Positions 7,876 to 16,718 of a stretch of DNA of 64,000 nt are shown one piece after another. A program made the translations under genes and the position numbers. Each line of letters begins with the position of its first letter. Within the stretch, counting starts at the first letter, position 1. The notes under the pieces were generated by a model. That model saw only the letters and a list, made by a program, of their open reading frames with translations, was not told the DNA's origin and did not search any database. Origin of the DNA: an uncultured Methylococcaceae bacterium (GTDB lineage: Bacteria; Pseudomonadota; Gammaproteobacteria; Methylococcales; Methylococcaceae); contig CAIZPP010000091.1 in the NCBI GenBank assembly GCA_903934875.1, positions 1 through 64,000 on the forward strand, written 5' to 3'.

Positions 7876-7998
7876 TACAGCGTTTTTAATATCGAAGAGT
7901 TACTTGTTGGTTTATACCATTTTGCAAAGCAGTTCACACACAGGATGGTTTGATTGAGTGTCCTTTATTATTTTTCTTTGTTAAGAAAAAGCGCTGTA
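7876..7998 (+). repeat. Intergenic repeat, subtype A, full-length
   Basis: This copy starts TACAGCGTTTTTAATATCGA and ends TTAAGAAAAAGCGCTGTA (123 bp), with the subtype A interior (GGATGGTTTGATTGAGTGTC, TTATTATTTTTCTTTG). It sits 31 bp upstream of the synthase start at 7844. The following 30 bp (CATGAATGCGAAT...GACTCCTA) resemble the sequence after the copy at 30254, so similarity extends past the terminus. Confidence 0.92.
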
Positions 7999-8206
7999 CA
8001 TGAATGCGAATCGGGACTCCTAGCGGTGAAAAAAGTGGCACATAGGCCGTTTGACGGTCAACACAAGACGTTGCCAAAACGACAGAACACGCCTGTTGCG
8101 CCTTACCGCGTTGATGGAAGCCCATAAATACATTATTATACGCGTTTAAATGATTGGTTTGCATACATTTCTGAAGTGGTATGTGAAGCATGTGGATATC
8201 TTTATG
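7999..8206. other. Non-coding spacer between two repeats
   Basis: No gene is seen. The last 30 bp (GGTATGTGAAGCATG and ATATCTTTATGTG, 8178-8206) recur inverted at 36107-36136 next to another subtype B copy, so they belong to a longer duplicated unit. The only open frame across the region (7934-8191) reads into the repeat itself and is not credible. Confidence 0.6.
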
Positions 8207-8329
8207 TGCAGCATTTTCATCTTTAAGATATACCTAATAATGGATATTCAGCTAGCGTTTAAAGCTAACTGAATATCTTGCCCTTTCATTCCAGACATCA
8301 AGTAACTCTTTGATGTTGAGAATGCTATA
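8207..8329 (+). repeat. Intergenic repeat, subtype B, slightly degenerate
   Basis: It starts TGCAGCATTTTCATCTTTAA and ends TTTGATGTTGAGAATGCTATA. The centre contains an extra inverted repeat GATATTCAGCTAGCG / CTAACTGAATATC, matching in position the TTAACCGAATAACC palindrome of other B copies. It ends 26 bp past the stop of the methyltransferase gene. Confidence 0.85.
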
Positions 8330-8355
8330 AGTGATAAATACTGCTTGAATTAACC

Positions 8356-9186
8356 TTATTTAATTCCAATCATTCGAACGCCCAACAAAGCGCTAAATGG
8401 AGAAATTTTCATGATTGACCTTCTTAACCTAGTGGGTAATTTATCCAAAAATCTCTCGAAAAAGAAAATTGCAAAAGCTGGAACTTTAATATATGTGCCT
8501 TTACCTCCCACATAAAATGTAACCCGTGAAAATCCAATCTTTTTAAATAAACTGTTCAATTCTGTGGCGGTATATTCTTTCAGGTGAAAACAAGTCGCCA
8601 CTTCGTCAAAATGTTTTGATATATCGTGTGGGCCACTCAATTTATTCGGGGTAATGCAAATATAGACCCCTCCAGGAATGAGCGCACGATAAATATTTTG
8701 TACTTGTTCGAATGCATCGTCAGGGTGTAAGTGCTCCATTAATTGATTACTGTACGCCACATTTACACTATTTGGTGGTAACGGGACACTACAACCATCA
8801 GAAAGAATGAGATGAAAGTTCGGTGGTTGCATCAGATTATTAGTTATATTTTCAGAAATATCAACCGCATAGACTTCTTTCACAAGCTTCGCCACTGCTA
8901 AAGACAGTGAACAGTCACCAGGCCCAAGCTCGAGGAATGTAATATCATTTCCTAAGAAATGATTAATGAACTTCATTGATTTTGAAACCATCTGTTCTGT
9001 TAATTGTACAGAGGCTTTCCGAGTTAGTTGCTGATGATGCGGAACTCGCTTATACAGTTCATCATAGAGTGAAGAGTACAAACTATACCTTTCTTTTTTT
9101 GAGGCATTGCGCAACTTGTCTGCCAATCCCTTTTCTATTTCGTAATGTTCTCTTATCTGCTCTATCGTTCTATTGTCAATATTCAT
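8356..9186 (-). CDS. SAM-dependent class I methyltransferase
   Basis: This gene encodes 276 residues with the Rossmann methyltransferase core. Motif I is FLELGPGDCSLSLAVAK, an acidic end of strand 2 is YAVDISENI, and the post-motif is VAYSNQLMEHLHPDD (Methyltransf_11 type). A conserved GGVYICITPNKLSGPHD segment follows. An N-terminal helical extension of about 70 residues precedes the core. The position among EPS genes suggests methylation of a sugar or lipid-linked glycan, but small-molecule and protein substrates cannot be excluded. The GC content is lower than that of the flanking genes, as often seen for variable polysaccharide genes. It lies 11 bp downstream of the membrane protein gene, so the two are probably one operon. 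Confidence 0.85.
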   Translation of the reverse strand: MNIDNRTIEQIREHYEIEKGLADKLRNASKKERYSLYSSLYDELYKRVPHHQQLTRKASVQLTEQMVSKSMKFINHFLGNDITFLELGPGDCSLSLAVAKLVKEVYAVDISENITNNLMQPPNFHLILSDGCSVPLPPNSVNVAYSNQLMEHLHPDDAFEQVQNIYRALIPGGVYICITPNKLSGPHDISKHFDEVATCFHLKEYTATELNSLFKKIGFSRVTFYVGGKGTYIKVPAFAIFFFERFLDKLPTRLRRSIMKISPFSALLGVRMIGIK

Positions 9187-9197
9187 TGGTTTTAAAC

Positions 9198-10829
9198 TTA
9201 TTCAATCGTTGTGAAGCCAAATTCACGGTCTCTCGGCAGCGCTGTTTTATCAAAGCGACTTTTAGTCAATGACTGTTCCTTTATTTTCCACGTTCCAAGG
9301 TTTGGATTATTCAGTATTTCAGCCAAGACATCTTTTGGCCAGTACTTATACTTACTCACAAAATAAATGCTTCTGGACTGATTTCCCAAATGCACAGCAT
9401 CAAAACCGCCTAAAGAAGTTTCTTGCAGCCGGAGGCTAGGGTCTTTAACAATAAGATGCGCAATTAAATAATTCTGGCTATCAGTATCAGCCAAGAAAAT
9501 GAGTTGCTGGGGATTGCCCGCCGCAAACTCAATTGCCTCCTCGCGCTTGATCGCCTCGGCGGCTTGGTTTGCCTTCTGGTCCAGCGGAAAGAAGCCCAGT
9601 GGGAGCTGCTGAGTCGCCCGACGGCTCACCGGCATTTTATAAGACCACTGATAAGATTCCACCACCAGAGGGTAAACCAGTTCGGCGCAAAGTTGATTCG
9701 CAAGGATGCATGCGGTGCCTAGCAATATAGCCCGGGGAATGGATACCAAATAGGTTCTGACCAAGCTCGCCAGCAGCAGATTAAAAGCAAATATCGCAAG
9801 CATAAAGTGGCGGGCAGGCTGGGCGACCGGCAACCAGAATATAAGCGTTGGCAATGCCAGCGTCGCCGCAATCAGCAGCAGGGAAGGTACTACGGGGCGG
9901 GAAAATCGTCGCGAAATAACGAGAGCGAGCAATGCAAGCAGTGTAAACAGCCCCATGCTTAATGCAAGTATGACGGCACCGCGCCCTATTCGGCCAATCG
10001 AGTGGGCTATGTTGATATAGCTGTGCAATGTACCGCTGGCTCCTCCAGATGTCTCCACATAGGGTCGCTGCAGTACGAGAAAAATGAGGTAGGCTGCCGC
10101 CAACATTGCACAAACCGAAAAGAACCAAATGACTTGGCGTCGAAAAACCGTCCCTGCGTTGAAATAGCTGGCAACCGCAATGAATGGGAATGCCAAGGCT
10201 ATCTCAGCACGGAAGCTCAAACCGGCTTCTATCACCAGCATTGCCAGCAGAGCCAGCATCAAAGAGTGCATGCGTCGCGGACGATCCTGAGCGACGAGTA
10301 GCAGCCATGCGGCGAAAAACAGAAGCGCATACGCTGCAACCTGCGGATGCCCGGAGATGGTGAATGGCAACATCATCGGACAACCAAAAAAGCCGATCGA
10401 GGCCGCTGCGGCAGCAATACTGCCGAGCAACTTTTCGAATAGCAGGCAACCACTGAACACCAGTAGGCACGCAAATGCGAGGCCAACATCGTTCAGCAGT
10501 CTAGCGGACTGATCAGGGTCCAACAACGAGCCTGACGGGGCTAGCGCATACAGCAGATGGTAATAACCGAAGCTGAACGAAATCCCATAATGGTAGCCCG
10601 CACTGACACCCAAACCAGTTGCCTTGCCATAAACCAATGCAGTCATCATTCTTGTCAAATCTGGCTCGGCCATAGTGTTACCGTAGCCTAGGAAAGTGGC
10701 GGAAGCCAGCATGAGCAGCAAGGGTACCGCGAACCAATAGCGCTTTTGCGGCCCGGATGCGTTGCCTGTGATCCGTGTGCCATTGCCGTGCTCGTCGATG
10801 AATAAATTAAATCCCGTCTTTGCAGTCAT
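9198..10829 (-). CDS. Polytopic membrane protein, GT-C glycosyltransferase-like
   Basis: This gene encodes 543 residues: a 30-residue cytoplasmic N-terminus, about 11-12 hydrophobic segments up to residue 400, then a soluble C-terminal domain of roughly 140 residues. The first extracytoplasmic loop has acidic residues (GNTMAEPDLTRMM), the position where GT-C enzymes carry their catalytic acid. No Pfam family can be named with confidence. The layout resembles PMT/ArnT-like enzymes that transfer a sugar from a polyprenyl-phosphate donor in the periplasm. This would fit with the polyprenyl-phosphate sugar synthase encoded at 6738, but that pairing is inference. Confidence 0.65.
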   Translation of the reverse strand: MTAKTGFNLFIDEHGNGTRITGNASGPQKRYWFAVPLLLMLASATFLGYGNTMAEPDLTRMMTALVYGKATGLGVSAGYHYGISFSFGYYHLLYALAPSGSLLDPDQSARLLNDVGLAFACLLVFSGCLLFEKLLGSIAAAAASIGFFGCPMMLPFTISGHPQVAAYALLFFAAWLLLVAQDRPRRMHSLMLALLAMLVIEAGLSFRAEIALAFPFIAVASYFNAGTVFRRQVIWFFSVCAMLAAAYLIFLVLQRPYVETSGGASGTLHSYINIAHSIGRIGRGAVILALSMGLFTLLALLALVISRRFSRPVVPSLLLIAATLALPTLIFWLPVAQPARHFMLAIFAFNLLLASLVRTYLVSIPRAILLGTACILANQLCAELVYPLVVESYQWSYKMPVSRRATQQLPLGFFPLDQKANQAAEAIKREEAIEFAAGNPQQLIFLADTDSQNYLIAHLIVKDPSLRLQETSLGGFDAVHLGNQSRSIYFVSKYKYWPKDVLAEILNNPNLGTWKIKEQSLTKSRFDKTALPRDREFGFTTIE

Positions 10830-10877
10830 ATGGTTTGTTGATTCGGTTCAAGTTGTTATGGAGCGTATTTCTATTAC

Positions 10878-11288
10878 TTAAGAATACACGATTCTGATTT
10901 TATGCGCCAACGACCGTGTACCCCAAAACATCAACGCGCCCAAACATGAGCCGAAAGCATTGGCATAAGCGTCATGCCAGGAAAACTGTCTCGTTGAAGT
11001 TAGCCAAAGCTGTCCAAGCTCAAGTGAAAGCCCAACAGTACTTGATGCCAAAACCGCTAGCGGAATTATCCAGGAGAGGTTTTTCCAATCCGGTTTAACC
11101 GACAACAGCAAAACGGCCAACAGACCATAGGCAATGGCGTGGTCGACTAAATCCCAAGTGATCAGCAGGTCGAAAGTATCGTGATCGAACACGCGATGGG
11201 AATCGGGGCGGAGCCATGGGTTCAAGCTTAGAAAACCCAAGGCGAATAGATAAGCCATGAGCAGGCGCAAGCGTAGGGAGGATATCAT
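10878..11288 (-). CDS. VanZ-like membrane protein
   Basis: This gene encodes 137 residues with four hydrophobic segments and the VanZ-type pattern near the end: LELGQLWLTSTRQFSWHD, then NAFGSCLGAL. The ATG at 11286-11288 (MISSLRLRLL) is preferred. The open frame extends to a TTG at 11300, but those codons are encoded by a repeat remnant. Short VanZ-like proteins are common in exosortase/EPS loci, where their role is not known. Confidence 0.8.
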   Translation of the reverse strand: MISSLRLRLLMAYLFALGFLSLNPWLRPDSHRVFDHDTFDLLITWDLVDHAIAYGLLAVLLLSVKPDWKNLSWIIPLAVLASSTVGLSLELGQLWLTSTRQFSWHDAYANAFGSCLGALMFWGTRSLAHKIRIVYS

Positions 11289-11328
11289 TCCAGCTATCAA
11301 GTAACTATTTGATGTTGAGAATGCTGTA
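11285..11328 (+). repeat. Right-half remnant of subtype B overlapping two genes
   Basis: CAAGTAACTATTTGATGTTGAGAATGCTGTA is preceded by TCATTCCAG, as in the copy at 8207. The remnant fills the whole 16-bp gap between the VanZ-like start and the glycosyltransferase stop. It also supplies the last residues (YSILNIK) and the TAG of the glycosyltransferase. Confidence 0.8.
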
Positions 11329-12387
11329 ACGCTTGCCTGCCTCTAGGCTTGTGTACAACTCATACAGGCATTCTAGCACAACCTCGGTTGCGTACCGCTC
11401 CTTGATCCGTTCGCGCGCGGCCTGCCCCAACCGTTTGCGCAGGCCGCTGTCATGAAGAAGCTGACTTATAGCCTGGGCCAATGCGGCAACATCCCCTGGT
11501 GGAACAAGCAATCCGTGGACTTCGTGCTCAACCGCTTCGGGGATACCCCCCACCGGTGTGACAACAATTGCCTTGCCTGCCGCCATGGCTTCAAGCATTG
11601 CAATCGGCAAGCCCTCATTATAAGAGGGCATCACAAAAACCGCAGAGCGGGCAAACTCTGCCCGTTTTGCATCTTCCCCGATCCAGCCCAGCACGTCTAT
11701 CATACCATCAACGCCATGCTGGCGGGCGGATTCAAGGAGAAGGGTAATCTCGCAATCGCCACCTAAAGCTAGCTTCAGTGCTGGAAATTCCAGCTTCAGC
11801 AAGCCCATGGCCTCGATAATATCAAATATGCCCTTGCGACGGACTACATGCCCTAAAAATAGCAGTCTTTGCTCATCGGGGTGGATGGTTGACTCTGGCA
11901 GCAAATCGACAGGGTTAGCAATCACGCAAACATTTGCCGCTGGTGCGATAGTATGCAAATAAGCCCGCCAACTTTCGGAAAGGGCAATCACTGCGGTGCA
12001 ACTTTCCAGCGTCCATTTAATCCAGTGTCGTAGCAACCACCCGGCATCATCATAATATAAGCGAAACTCCGAGCCATGGAGATGGAATATAGTCTTCACC
12101 CTAAATGGTCTAGAAATACTTAATATCAATGACTTGCGCATGAAACTTCCGTTTGATGAACTGTGCGCATGGATAATGGATACCTGCCCAGATATAAGCA
12201 AAGCCAGAACGGTGAACATACCGTTTATCGCCGCCCATACGCGGTCGAATAGATCACCATCCACATGGGTCGTAACGTAGCGGATAGGTAAGCGGTCAAA
12301 CAATCCCGACCTCCGGTAAACATCAACCACCGATGCCACCCCCCCTTTGCTGGATGGATCGGTGCCAAGCATGAGTATTTTTTTCAT
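11305..12387 (-). CDS. GT4-family glycosyltransferase
   Basis: This GT-B retaining glycosyltransferase has about 361 residues. The N-terminal domain begins MKKILMLGTDPSSKGGV. The C-terminal donor-binding domain shows LLFLGHVVRRKGIFDIIEA and the acidic E-x7-E motif in NEGLPIAMLEAMAAGK, followed by TPVGGIPEAV. The frame extends to a TTG at 12396; I use the ATG at 12385-12387. The C-terminal residues RYSILNIK and the stop come from a repeat remnant, so the original ending may have been longer. It is probably one of the EPS repeat-unit transferases; donor and acceptor are unknown. Confidence 0.92.
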   Translation of the reverse strand: MKKILMLGTDPSSKGGVASVVDVYRRSGLFDRLPIRYVTTHVDGDLFDRVWAAINGMFTVLALLISGQVSIIHAHSSSNGSFMRKSLILSISRPFRVKTIFHLHGSEFRLYYDDAGWLLRHWIKWTLESCTAVIALSESWRAYLHTIAPAANVCVIANPVDLLPESTIHPDEQRLLFLGHVVRRKGIFDIIEAMGLLKLEFPALKLALGGDCEITLLLESARQHGVDGMIDVLGWIGEDAKRAEFARSAVFVMPSYNEGLPIAMLEAMAAGKAIVVTPVGGIPEAVEHEVHGLLVPPGDVAALAQAISQLLHDSGLRKRLGQAARERIKERYATEVVLECLYELYTSLEAGKRYSILNIK

Positions 12388-12399
12388 ATTAACCAATTT

Positions 12400-12521
12400 T
12401 ACAGCGTTTTTATCTTAAAAATGTACCTAAGACTGATATTAAGCAAACTTTTCAGGTTAACCGAATAACCTGCCCTATCATACCCACTACAAAGTAACTC
12501 TTTGCTGTTAAAAACGCTGTA
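12400..12521 (+). repeat. Intergenic repeat, subtype B, full-length 122 bp
   Basis: It starts TACAGCGTTTTTATCTTAAA and ends TTTGCTGTTAAAAACGCTGTA, with the B-type core GGTTAACCGAATAACCTG. It fills the gap between the acyltransferase stop (11 bp away) and the glycosyltransferase start (12 bp away). Confidence 0.93.
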
Positions 12522-12532
12522 AGGCGAGCGTA

Positions 12533-13585
12533 TTACGGCGAAGTTGACACAGACTGATTCATCAACTCAGGATTGATCGTCTGCTTCTTTCTACGTAAAC
12601 AAGGCCTTTCTATTATAACCCAAGACAAGTATCCAGCTAAATAGGTAAAAACGGATAGCAATAGCAGATATTCAATGCTACCAGTTAGCCCCATACTAAT
12701 AAATATATTAATCATCAAGCCATGATAAATGTACACTCCGTAAGATATATCATTTCCAATAAGTAGTTTATGCGATATATCTGGCTTTGTATAGGCCATT
12801 GATACGACAGTAACAGCCAAAAGTATCTTTTCGCCAATATGAGTGGTAACTGGTGACGGGATAAAATAATAAAAAACTATATATCCGACCAGCCAGTAAA
12901 ATCCTTTGCCAACCACATATTTAGACTTGTATGCCTCCAGCCGCTGCAATAGCACACCAGTCAAAAATAAGTAAAAATGGGGGAGAAAACAATAACGAAC
13001 CAGCTTTCGTAACTTAGTCTCGGTTTCTGCTTCACCCAAAGGAGGAAATACAAAATAAAGAATAAAGGCAATAGACAGGAAAATAAGCCACGCCAACAAG
13101 AAATACGATATTTGGTTATGTGATTTATTAATTAACCAATACAGCGCCGGGAGAAGGAAGTAAAATTGTAGCTCAATAGGAATTGTCCAAAGACTACCAT
13201 TATAAGATCCAAGACCAAAATCCTTTAAAAAGCTAGGTGTATAAATAACACCTATAAATTGACTAAACACCCAAGGGATGGCTTGTTTATTAGTAAAATT
13301 CATACCAAACAGAATGGCAACTGGAATTGTCACAAGGACGCAGCACCAAAGGCCGGGGTAGATGCGCAGTATGCGATTACGGGCAAAATTTCTTAGGTTG
13401 GCACTTCGCTCATAGGACGCTGAAATTAAAAAGCCGCTAATAACAAAAAAGATAGGCACACCTGGAAACGCCCTTAAAAATGACAACCATGGCGAATTGC
13501 CAAGGGACAAATGCACAGCGCTATGGGTTAACATCACTTGAGAGGCGGCAAATAGCCGCAACAAGTCAAAGTTATTGAGTTTCAA
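12533..13585 (-). CDS. Acyltransferase family 3 (OafA-like) membrane protein
   Basis: This gene encodes 350 residues with about ten hydrophobic segments. The N-terminus is diagnostic: NNFDLLRLFAASQVMLTHS with the conserved His, then FPGVPIFFVISGFLIS and the Arg-rich ARNRILRIYPGLW. These enzymes transfer acetyl or other acyl groups from a cytoplasmic donor to sugars on the outer face of the inner membrane, so EPS O-acetylation is likely. The gene is AT-rich relative to neighbours, suggesting separate acquisition. A second member of the family is encoded at 16954. Confidence 0.92.
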   Translation of the reverse strand: MKLNNFDLLRLFAASQVMLTHSAVHLSLGNSPWLSFLRAFPGVPIFFVISGFLISASYERSANLRNFARNRILRIYPGLWCCVLVTIPVAILFGMNFTNKQAIPWVFSQFIGVIYTPSFLKDFGLGSYNGSLWTIPIELQFYFLLPALYWLINKSHNQISYFLLAWLIFLSIAFILYFVFPPLGEAETETKLRKLVRYCFLPHFYLFLTGVLLQRLEAYKSKYVVGKGFYWLVGYIVFYYFIPSPVTTHIGEKILLAVTVVSMAYTKPDISHKLLIGNDISYGVYIYHGLMINIFISMGLTGSIEYLLLLSVFTYLAGYLSWVIIERPCLRRKKQTINPELMNQSVSTSP

Positions 13586-13624
13586 TCATTCCACCAAGAA
13601 CGTCAGCGATTTATCCATAGCCCT

Positions 13625-13645
13625 TACAGTGTTTTTAACATCACT
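13625..13645 (-). repeat. Solo terminus of the repeat family overlapping a stop codon
   Basis: TACAGTGTTTTTAACATCACT resembles the subtype B end. The TGA of the gene at 13641 is formed by its ATCA. The neighbouring 40 bp hold nothing else. Confidence 0.6.
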
Positions 13646-14540
13646 TGCTTGCTTTTGCGGTATGCGTCATTGAATGTATCGCAGTTAGTTCATCGATTAG
13701 CAATTTCGTCTGCCGAATGTTACCCCTGCCCGATGCGCCGAACACAATCGACTCGATGTTCGGCAAGTTGCATACGTATTCAATGGCCTCGCGTGGGGGG
13801 ATCGCCCCGGAAGCCAGCACTGACATCGCTATGGGCCTGAAGCGGCGCTCCTTCAAGGCTTGCTCATAGGCCGCCAAGCCTCCGCACATGCGGAAGCCGA
13901 TTTTATTGATGTTGGCACAGATGATCGGGTTCTCCACTCCCACCTCGTCCAGCGCATCCAGCAACTTCGGCATGTTCATCGTGATGAATCCCGGCTCCGC
14001 CCCATAACGTTCCTTGACGTGGTCCGCAAAGACCCGGAACGCGGCCTTGAATCCCAAACCCAGCAGAAAGTCGGTCAATACATTCTGGAAAAATATTACC
14101 GGCGTGGACAGGCCTGCAAACATTTTCATCTCCGCATCAATCAACAGAGTGGCGATCCCGTCGACTTCCTTTTTGGCCAAGGAGGCGCCGCCCCGCAGCA
14201 TCGCGTCAAATAATCCTTGTTCAGGCAGGAATCGCTTGACTGCGCCCAACATGCCATGATCGGTCATCGCATTCGCATACTTGTGCGCATAGGGCATGCA
14301 GGGGTAAAACTGGAAACCTTGATAATGGCGCGGGTTGGCCCGGACGTGATCGCAGATTTCGGCGATGCGGTCATGCGTGGTGCACATGAACGTTCTGATG
14401 CCTTCGGCGTAAGCGATGTCGAGCACTTCAATGACCGCTTGGGTATCCTTGAAACGAATAGCCTGCGCCCTTGCCTTTTCTTCCGACATGTGATTGATGC
14501 CGAAAAACTGATTGTCGCCAAAAAGAACCCTATCCATCAT
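13641..14540 (-). CDS. Uncharacterised protein, possibly TIM-barrel (aldo-keto reductase-like layout)
   Basis: This gene encodes 299 residues, soluble, with no signal peptide. Visible blocks are MMDRVLFGDNQFFGINHMSEE, EGIRTFMCTTHDRI, a central FFQNVLTDFLLGLGF, then MSVLASGAIPPREAIEYV and IVFGASGRGNIRQTK. The alternating strand/helix pattern and the C-terminal 'SVLASGAI ... SIVFGAS' segment are reminiscent of aldo-keto reductases and other barrel enzymes, but I do not see the usual Tyr/Lys signature. It lies 12 bp downstream of a Gfo/Idh-type oxidoreductase, so a role in making a modified sugar is plausible. I do not recognise the family. Confidence 0.6.
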   Translation of the reverse strand: MMDRVLFGDNQFFGINHMSEEKARAQAIRFKDTQAVIEVLDIAYAEGIRTFMCTTHDRIAEICDHVRANPRHYQGFQFYPCMPYAHKYANAMTDHGMLGAVKRFLPEQGLFDAMLRGGASLAKKEVDGIATLLIDAEMKMFAGLSTPVIFFQNVLTDFLLGLGFKAAFRVFADHVKERYGAEPGFITMNMPKLLDALDEVGVENPIICANINKIGFRMCGGLAAYEQALKERRFRPIAMSVLASGAIPPREAIEYVCNLPNIESIVFGASGRGNIRQTKLLIDELTAIHSMTHTAKASK

Positions 14541-14552
14541 TTTACTATGCCC

Positions 14553-15683
14553 TTATTTCTTAATCTTCTTGTGAAAATCCATTATGCGCTTCCCAAACAG
14601 GCGATGCAGCCATCGCATAATGCTGGGTTCGCTACGCACCACGGGCGTGTATTCCCCGACATGCCGGCCCTGCTCACTATCGGTGATCATCATGGCCATG
14701 ACTTGATCGGTTTCCAACGCCGATGCGAAGGAATTGACATTTTCCTTCCTGCCTTCCTTGATGCAACGGATGAAATAATCCAACTGCGAAGAGTATTCCT
14801 CCCCTCTTACATAAAACCAGACTTCAGGCGTCAGTTCAGTGGTATAGCGGACATTCCAACCCGGCTCATACCCGGCGGGCACTGCAACATTGTCGCGGAT
14901 ATAGACTTGGCATTCTTGCCGGTCAACATAAATCCTTCCCCCCGTCCCCCAAATATTGAGCTTGGTAGTCATGCGCCGATAAGATTCGTCGCTCCAATTG
15001 ACCGAAATCTGCGCACTTTTCCCCCCTGGGAAATATAAAGTGCCGTAAACCTCGTCATCGGTTTCTTGGGAAAAAATCTGGTTCAGCACCGTGCCACCCA
15101 CCGACTCCGGCCGACCGAAATACCAGTTGATCAAGTTGAGAGGATGCGCGGCATAGTCATACAAGCACCCCCCGCCTTCGCTGCGCCGGGTGCGCCAAGT
15201 CGCCCCCTTCGGTTGCAGGATTACCGGGCCATAGGCCTCAGCCAGTATATGGGTGACTTCGCCGATGGCACCCGCGTCCAATAAACGCTTGGTTTCCTGA
15301 AATGCGGCATCAAAGCGGTAGTGGTAACCGACTTGGTTCACCAAACCCTTGGATTGCGCGAGTTGGGCAAGTTCCTTTCCCTCATCCACATCCAGACAGA
15401 ATGGCTTTTCGCAAAAAACGTTGATGTTGCGTTGCAAGGCGGCCCTGACCATGGGACCATGCGAACTTGAAGGCGTGGCGATAATAACGGCATCCAGCGC
15501 CTCCTGTTGCAGCAGCGTGTCGTAATCGCTATACACAGCAACGCCGGTATACTTCTCTAATAAATCCAAAACATACTTGGCGGTATCGCATACCGCCACT
15601 AGGCTCACATCAGGATGGGCTTTGATGATAGACAGATGGGACAGTCCCATCTTGCCAAGACCCACTACAGCGACTTTAATCAT
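14553..15683 (-). CDS. Gfo/Idh/MocA-family NAD(P)-dependent sugar oxidoreductase
   Basis: This gene encodes 376 residues. The N-terminal Rossmann domain has VAVVGLGKMGLSHL, ATPSSSHGPMV and the hallmark EKP motif (NVFCEKPFCLDV). The C-terminal alpha/beta domain contains GGGCLYDYAAHPLNLINWYFG with the His of the sugar-binding site. It overlaps the DUF354 gene upstream by 8 bp, indicating translational coupling. It probably oxidises a nucleotide sugar for the EPS. A second Gfo/Idh domain is fused to a dehydrogenase in the gene at 19172. Confidence 0.92.
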   Translation of the reverse strand: MIKVAVVGLGKMGLSHLSIIKAHPDVSLVAVCDTAKYVLDLLEKYTGVAVYSDYDTLLQQEALDAVIIATPSSSHGPMVRAALQRNINVFCEKPFCLDVDEGKELAQLAQSKGLVNQVGYHYRFDAAFQETKRLLDAGAIGEVTHILAEAYGPVILQPKGATWRTRRSEGGGCLYDYAAHPLNLINWYFGRPESVGGTVLNQIFSQETDDEVYGTLYFPGGKSAQISVNWSDESYRRMTTKLNIWGTGGRIYVDRQECQVYIRDNVAVPAGYEPGWNVRYTTELTPEVWFYVRGEEYSSQLDYFIRCIKEGRKENVNSFASALETDQVMAMMITDSEQGRHVGEYTPVVRSEPSIMRWLHRLFGKRIMDFHKKIKK

Positions 15684-16704
15684 GATCGGTAATCCAATTG
15701 CCAGTGACTATCAAGTTTTTTATTCCCGCATATGCCTTGCGGCCTTTGTCCAGCAATTGCTGATTGGCAGTGCGCCGACCACATCCGGCCAAATATTCCA
15801 TGGCACGGCCAACCGTCAGAGCAGGCTCATGTATCATTGCCTGCTCGGCGATTAGATGCTTATCCACGTCCAGCAACTCGCTTTGATAAATTGAAATGGT
15901 GGGAACACCCACTACAGCCATCTCGCGAGTCATTGTGCCTCCCGCGCCAATGAACAAATCGCAATTCGGGACAATGTCGCCAAGGTTCAGTGCGCCTTCC
16001 AATACCTTGACATGGTCCGACTGTAAGCTCTTATAGCGTTCGGCCTGGGCATTGCCACGCGGTAAAATAACCACAGCGCACCGCTCCGACAAGTCCACGA
16101 TTAGGGGTTCCAGAAAGTTCACCGCACCCTTGTAGTACTGGGCTGTCCAAGGCTCAGGTCGAATGTATACTTGGGGCCTTCCTCCGGGTAAAACTGAGCG
16201 TATTTTACTCATAAAATCGGCCAGATAGATTCCCTCTTTTATGCCTGGATATTTTATGATCTTACCCGGCAATGCACCTTGCCTGATAACCTTTGATAGT
16301 GACAGAAACTCGGGAACAAGCACATGGGTCGCACATAAAAATGAAGGTACGTTGCCTAAGGCATGCTCGTTGTCATTCATATAAATAGAACGGATGCCAA
16401 GCATTTTTGCAACCACGGGTGAATGAAAAGAACTTTGCGAGACGGCCACATCAATCTTTAAGGGTTTGAGATATTTGTAGAGCTGCCAGATTCTAATCGG
16501 ATACCCAAACAGTTTGCTAGATATTTTATTGCCATAATGAATGCCAACAATCTTATACTCAAATCCATGCAAATCCAACAGATCAATGGTATTTGCCAAT
16601 GGCCTGCAGGTAATAACGACCTCATGATGCTTCTGAAGATCATGAATCAGAGTCGCAAACAAATTAATATGTGGGGAATTGGATAAATCGAACCAAATTT
16701 TCAA
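15676..16704 (-). CDS. DUF354 family protein (GT-B fold, UDP-GlcNAc 2-epimerase-like)
   Basis: This gene encodes 342 residues with the DUF354 N-terminus MKIWFDLSNSPHINLF and HEVVITCRP, and the C-terminal nucleotide-binding segment DLFIGAGGTMTREMAVVGVPTISIY. The family adopts a GT-B-like fold related to WecB-type epimerases and MurG and is frequent in EPS and archaellum glycosylation loci. Its exact reaction is not established. It overlaps the oxidoreductase start by 8 bp, so the pair is one transcript. A subtype A repeat lies 14 bp upstream. Confidence 0.85.
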   Translation of the reverse strand: MKIWFDLSNSPHINLFATLIHDLQKHHEVVITCRPLANTIDLLDLHGFEYKIVGIHYGNKISSKLFGYPIRIWQLYKYLKPLKIDVAVSQSSFHSPVVAKMLGIRSIYMNDNEHALGNVPSFLCATHVLVPEFLSLSKVIRQGALPGKIIKYPGIKEGIYLADFMSKIRSVLPGGRPQVYIRPEPWTAQYYKGAVNFLEPLIVDLSERCAVVILPRGNAQAERYKSLQSDHVKVLEGALNLGDIVPNCDLFIGAGGTMTREMAVVGVPTISIYQSELLDVDKHLIAEQAMIHEPALTVGRAMEYLAGCGRRTANQQLLDKGRKAYAGIKNLIVTGNWITDHD

Positions 16705-16718
16705 TCTGCAGCCTCTTT

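Noticed and set aside
7934-8191. Open frame of 85 codons ending FFLTKKNNKGHSIKPSCV, and a similar end in a frame at 21213-21452
   Set aside because: The shared C-terminal residues are the translation of subtype A repeat ends, not evidence of a protein family.
15664-15680. TACAGCGACTTTAAT, resembling a repeat terminus
   Set aside because: It lies in the start of a conserved oxidoreductase gene (VAVVGLG), lacks the TTTT tract and has no partner end.
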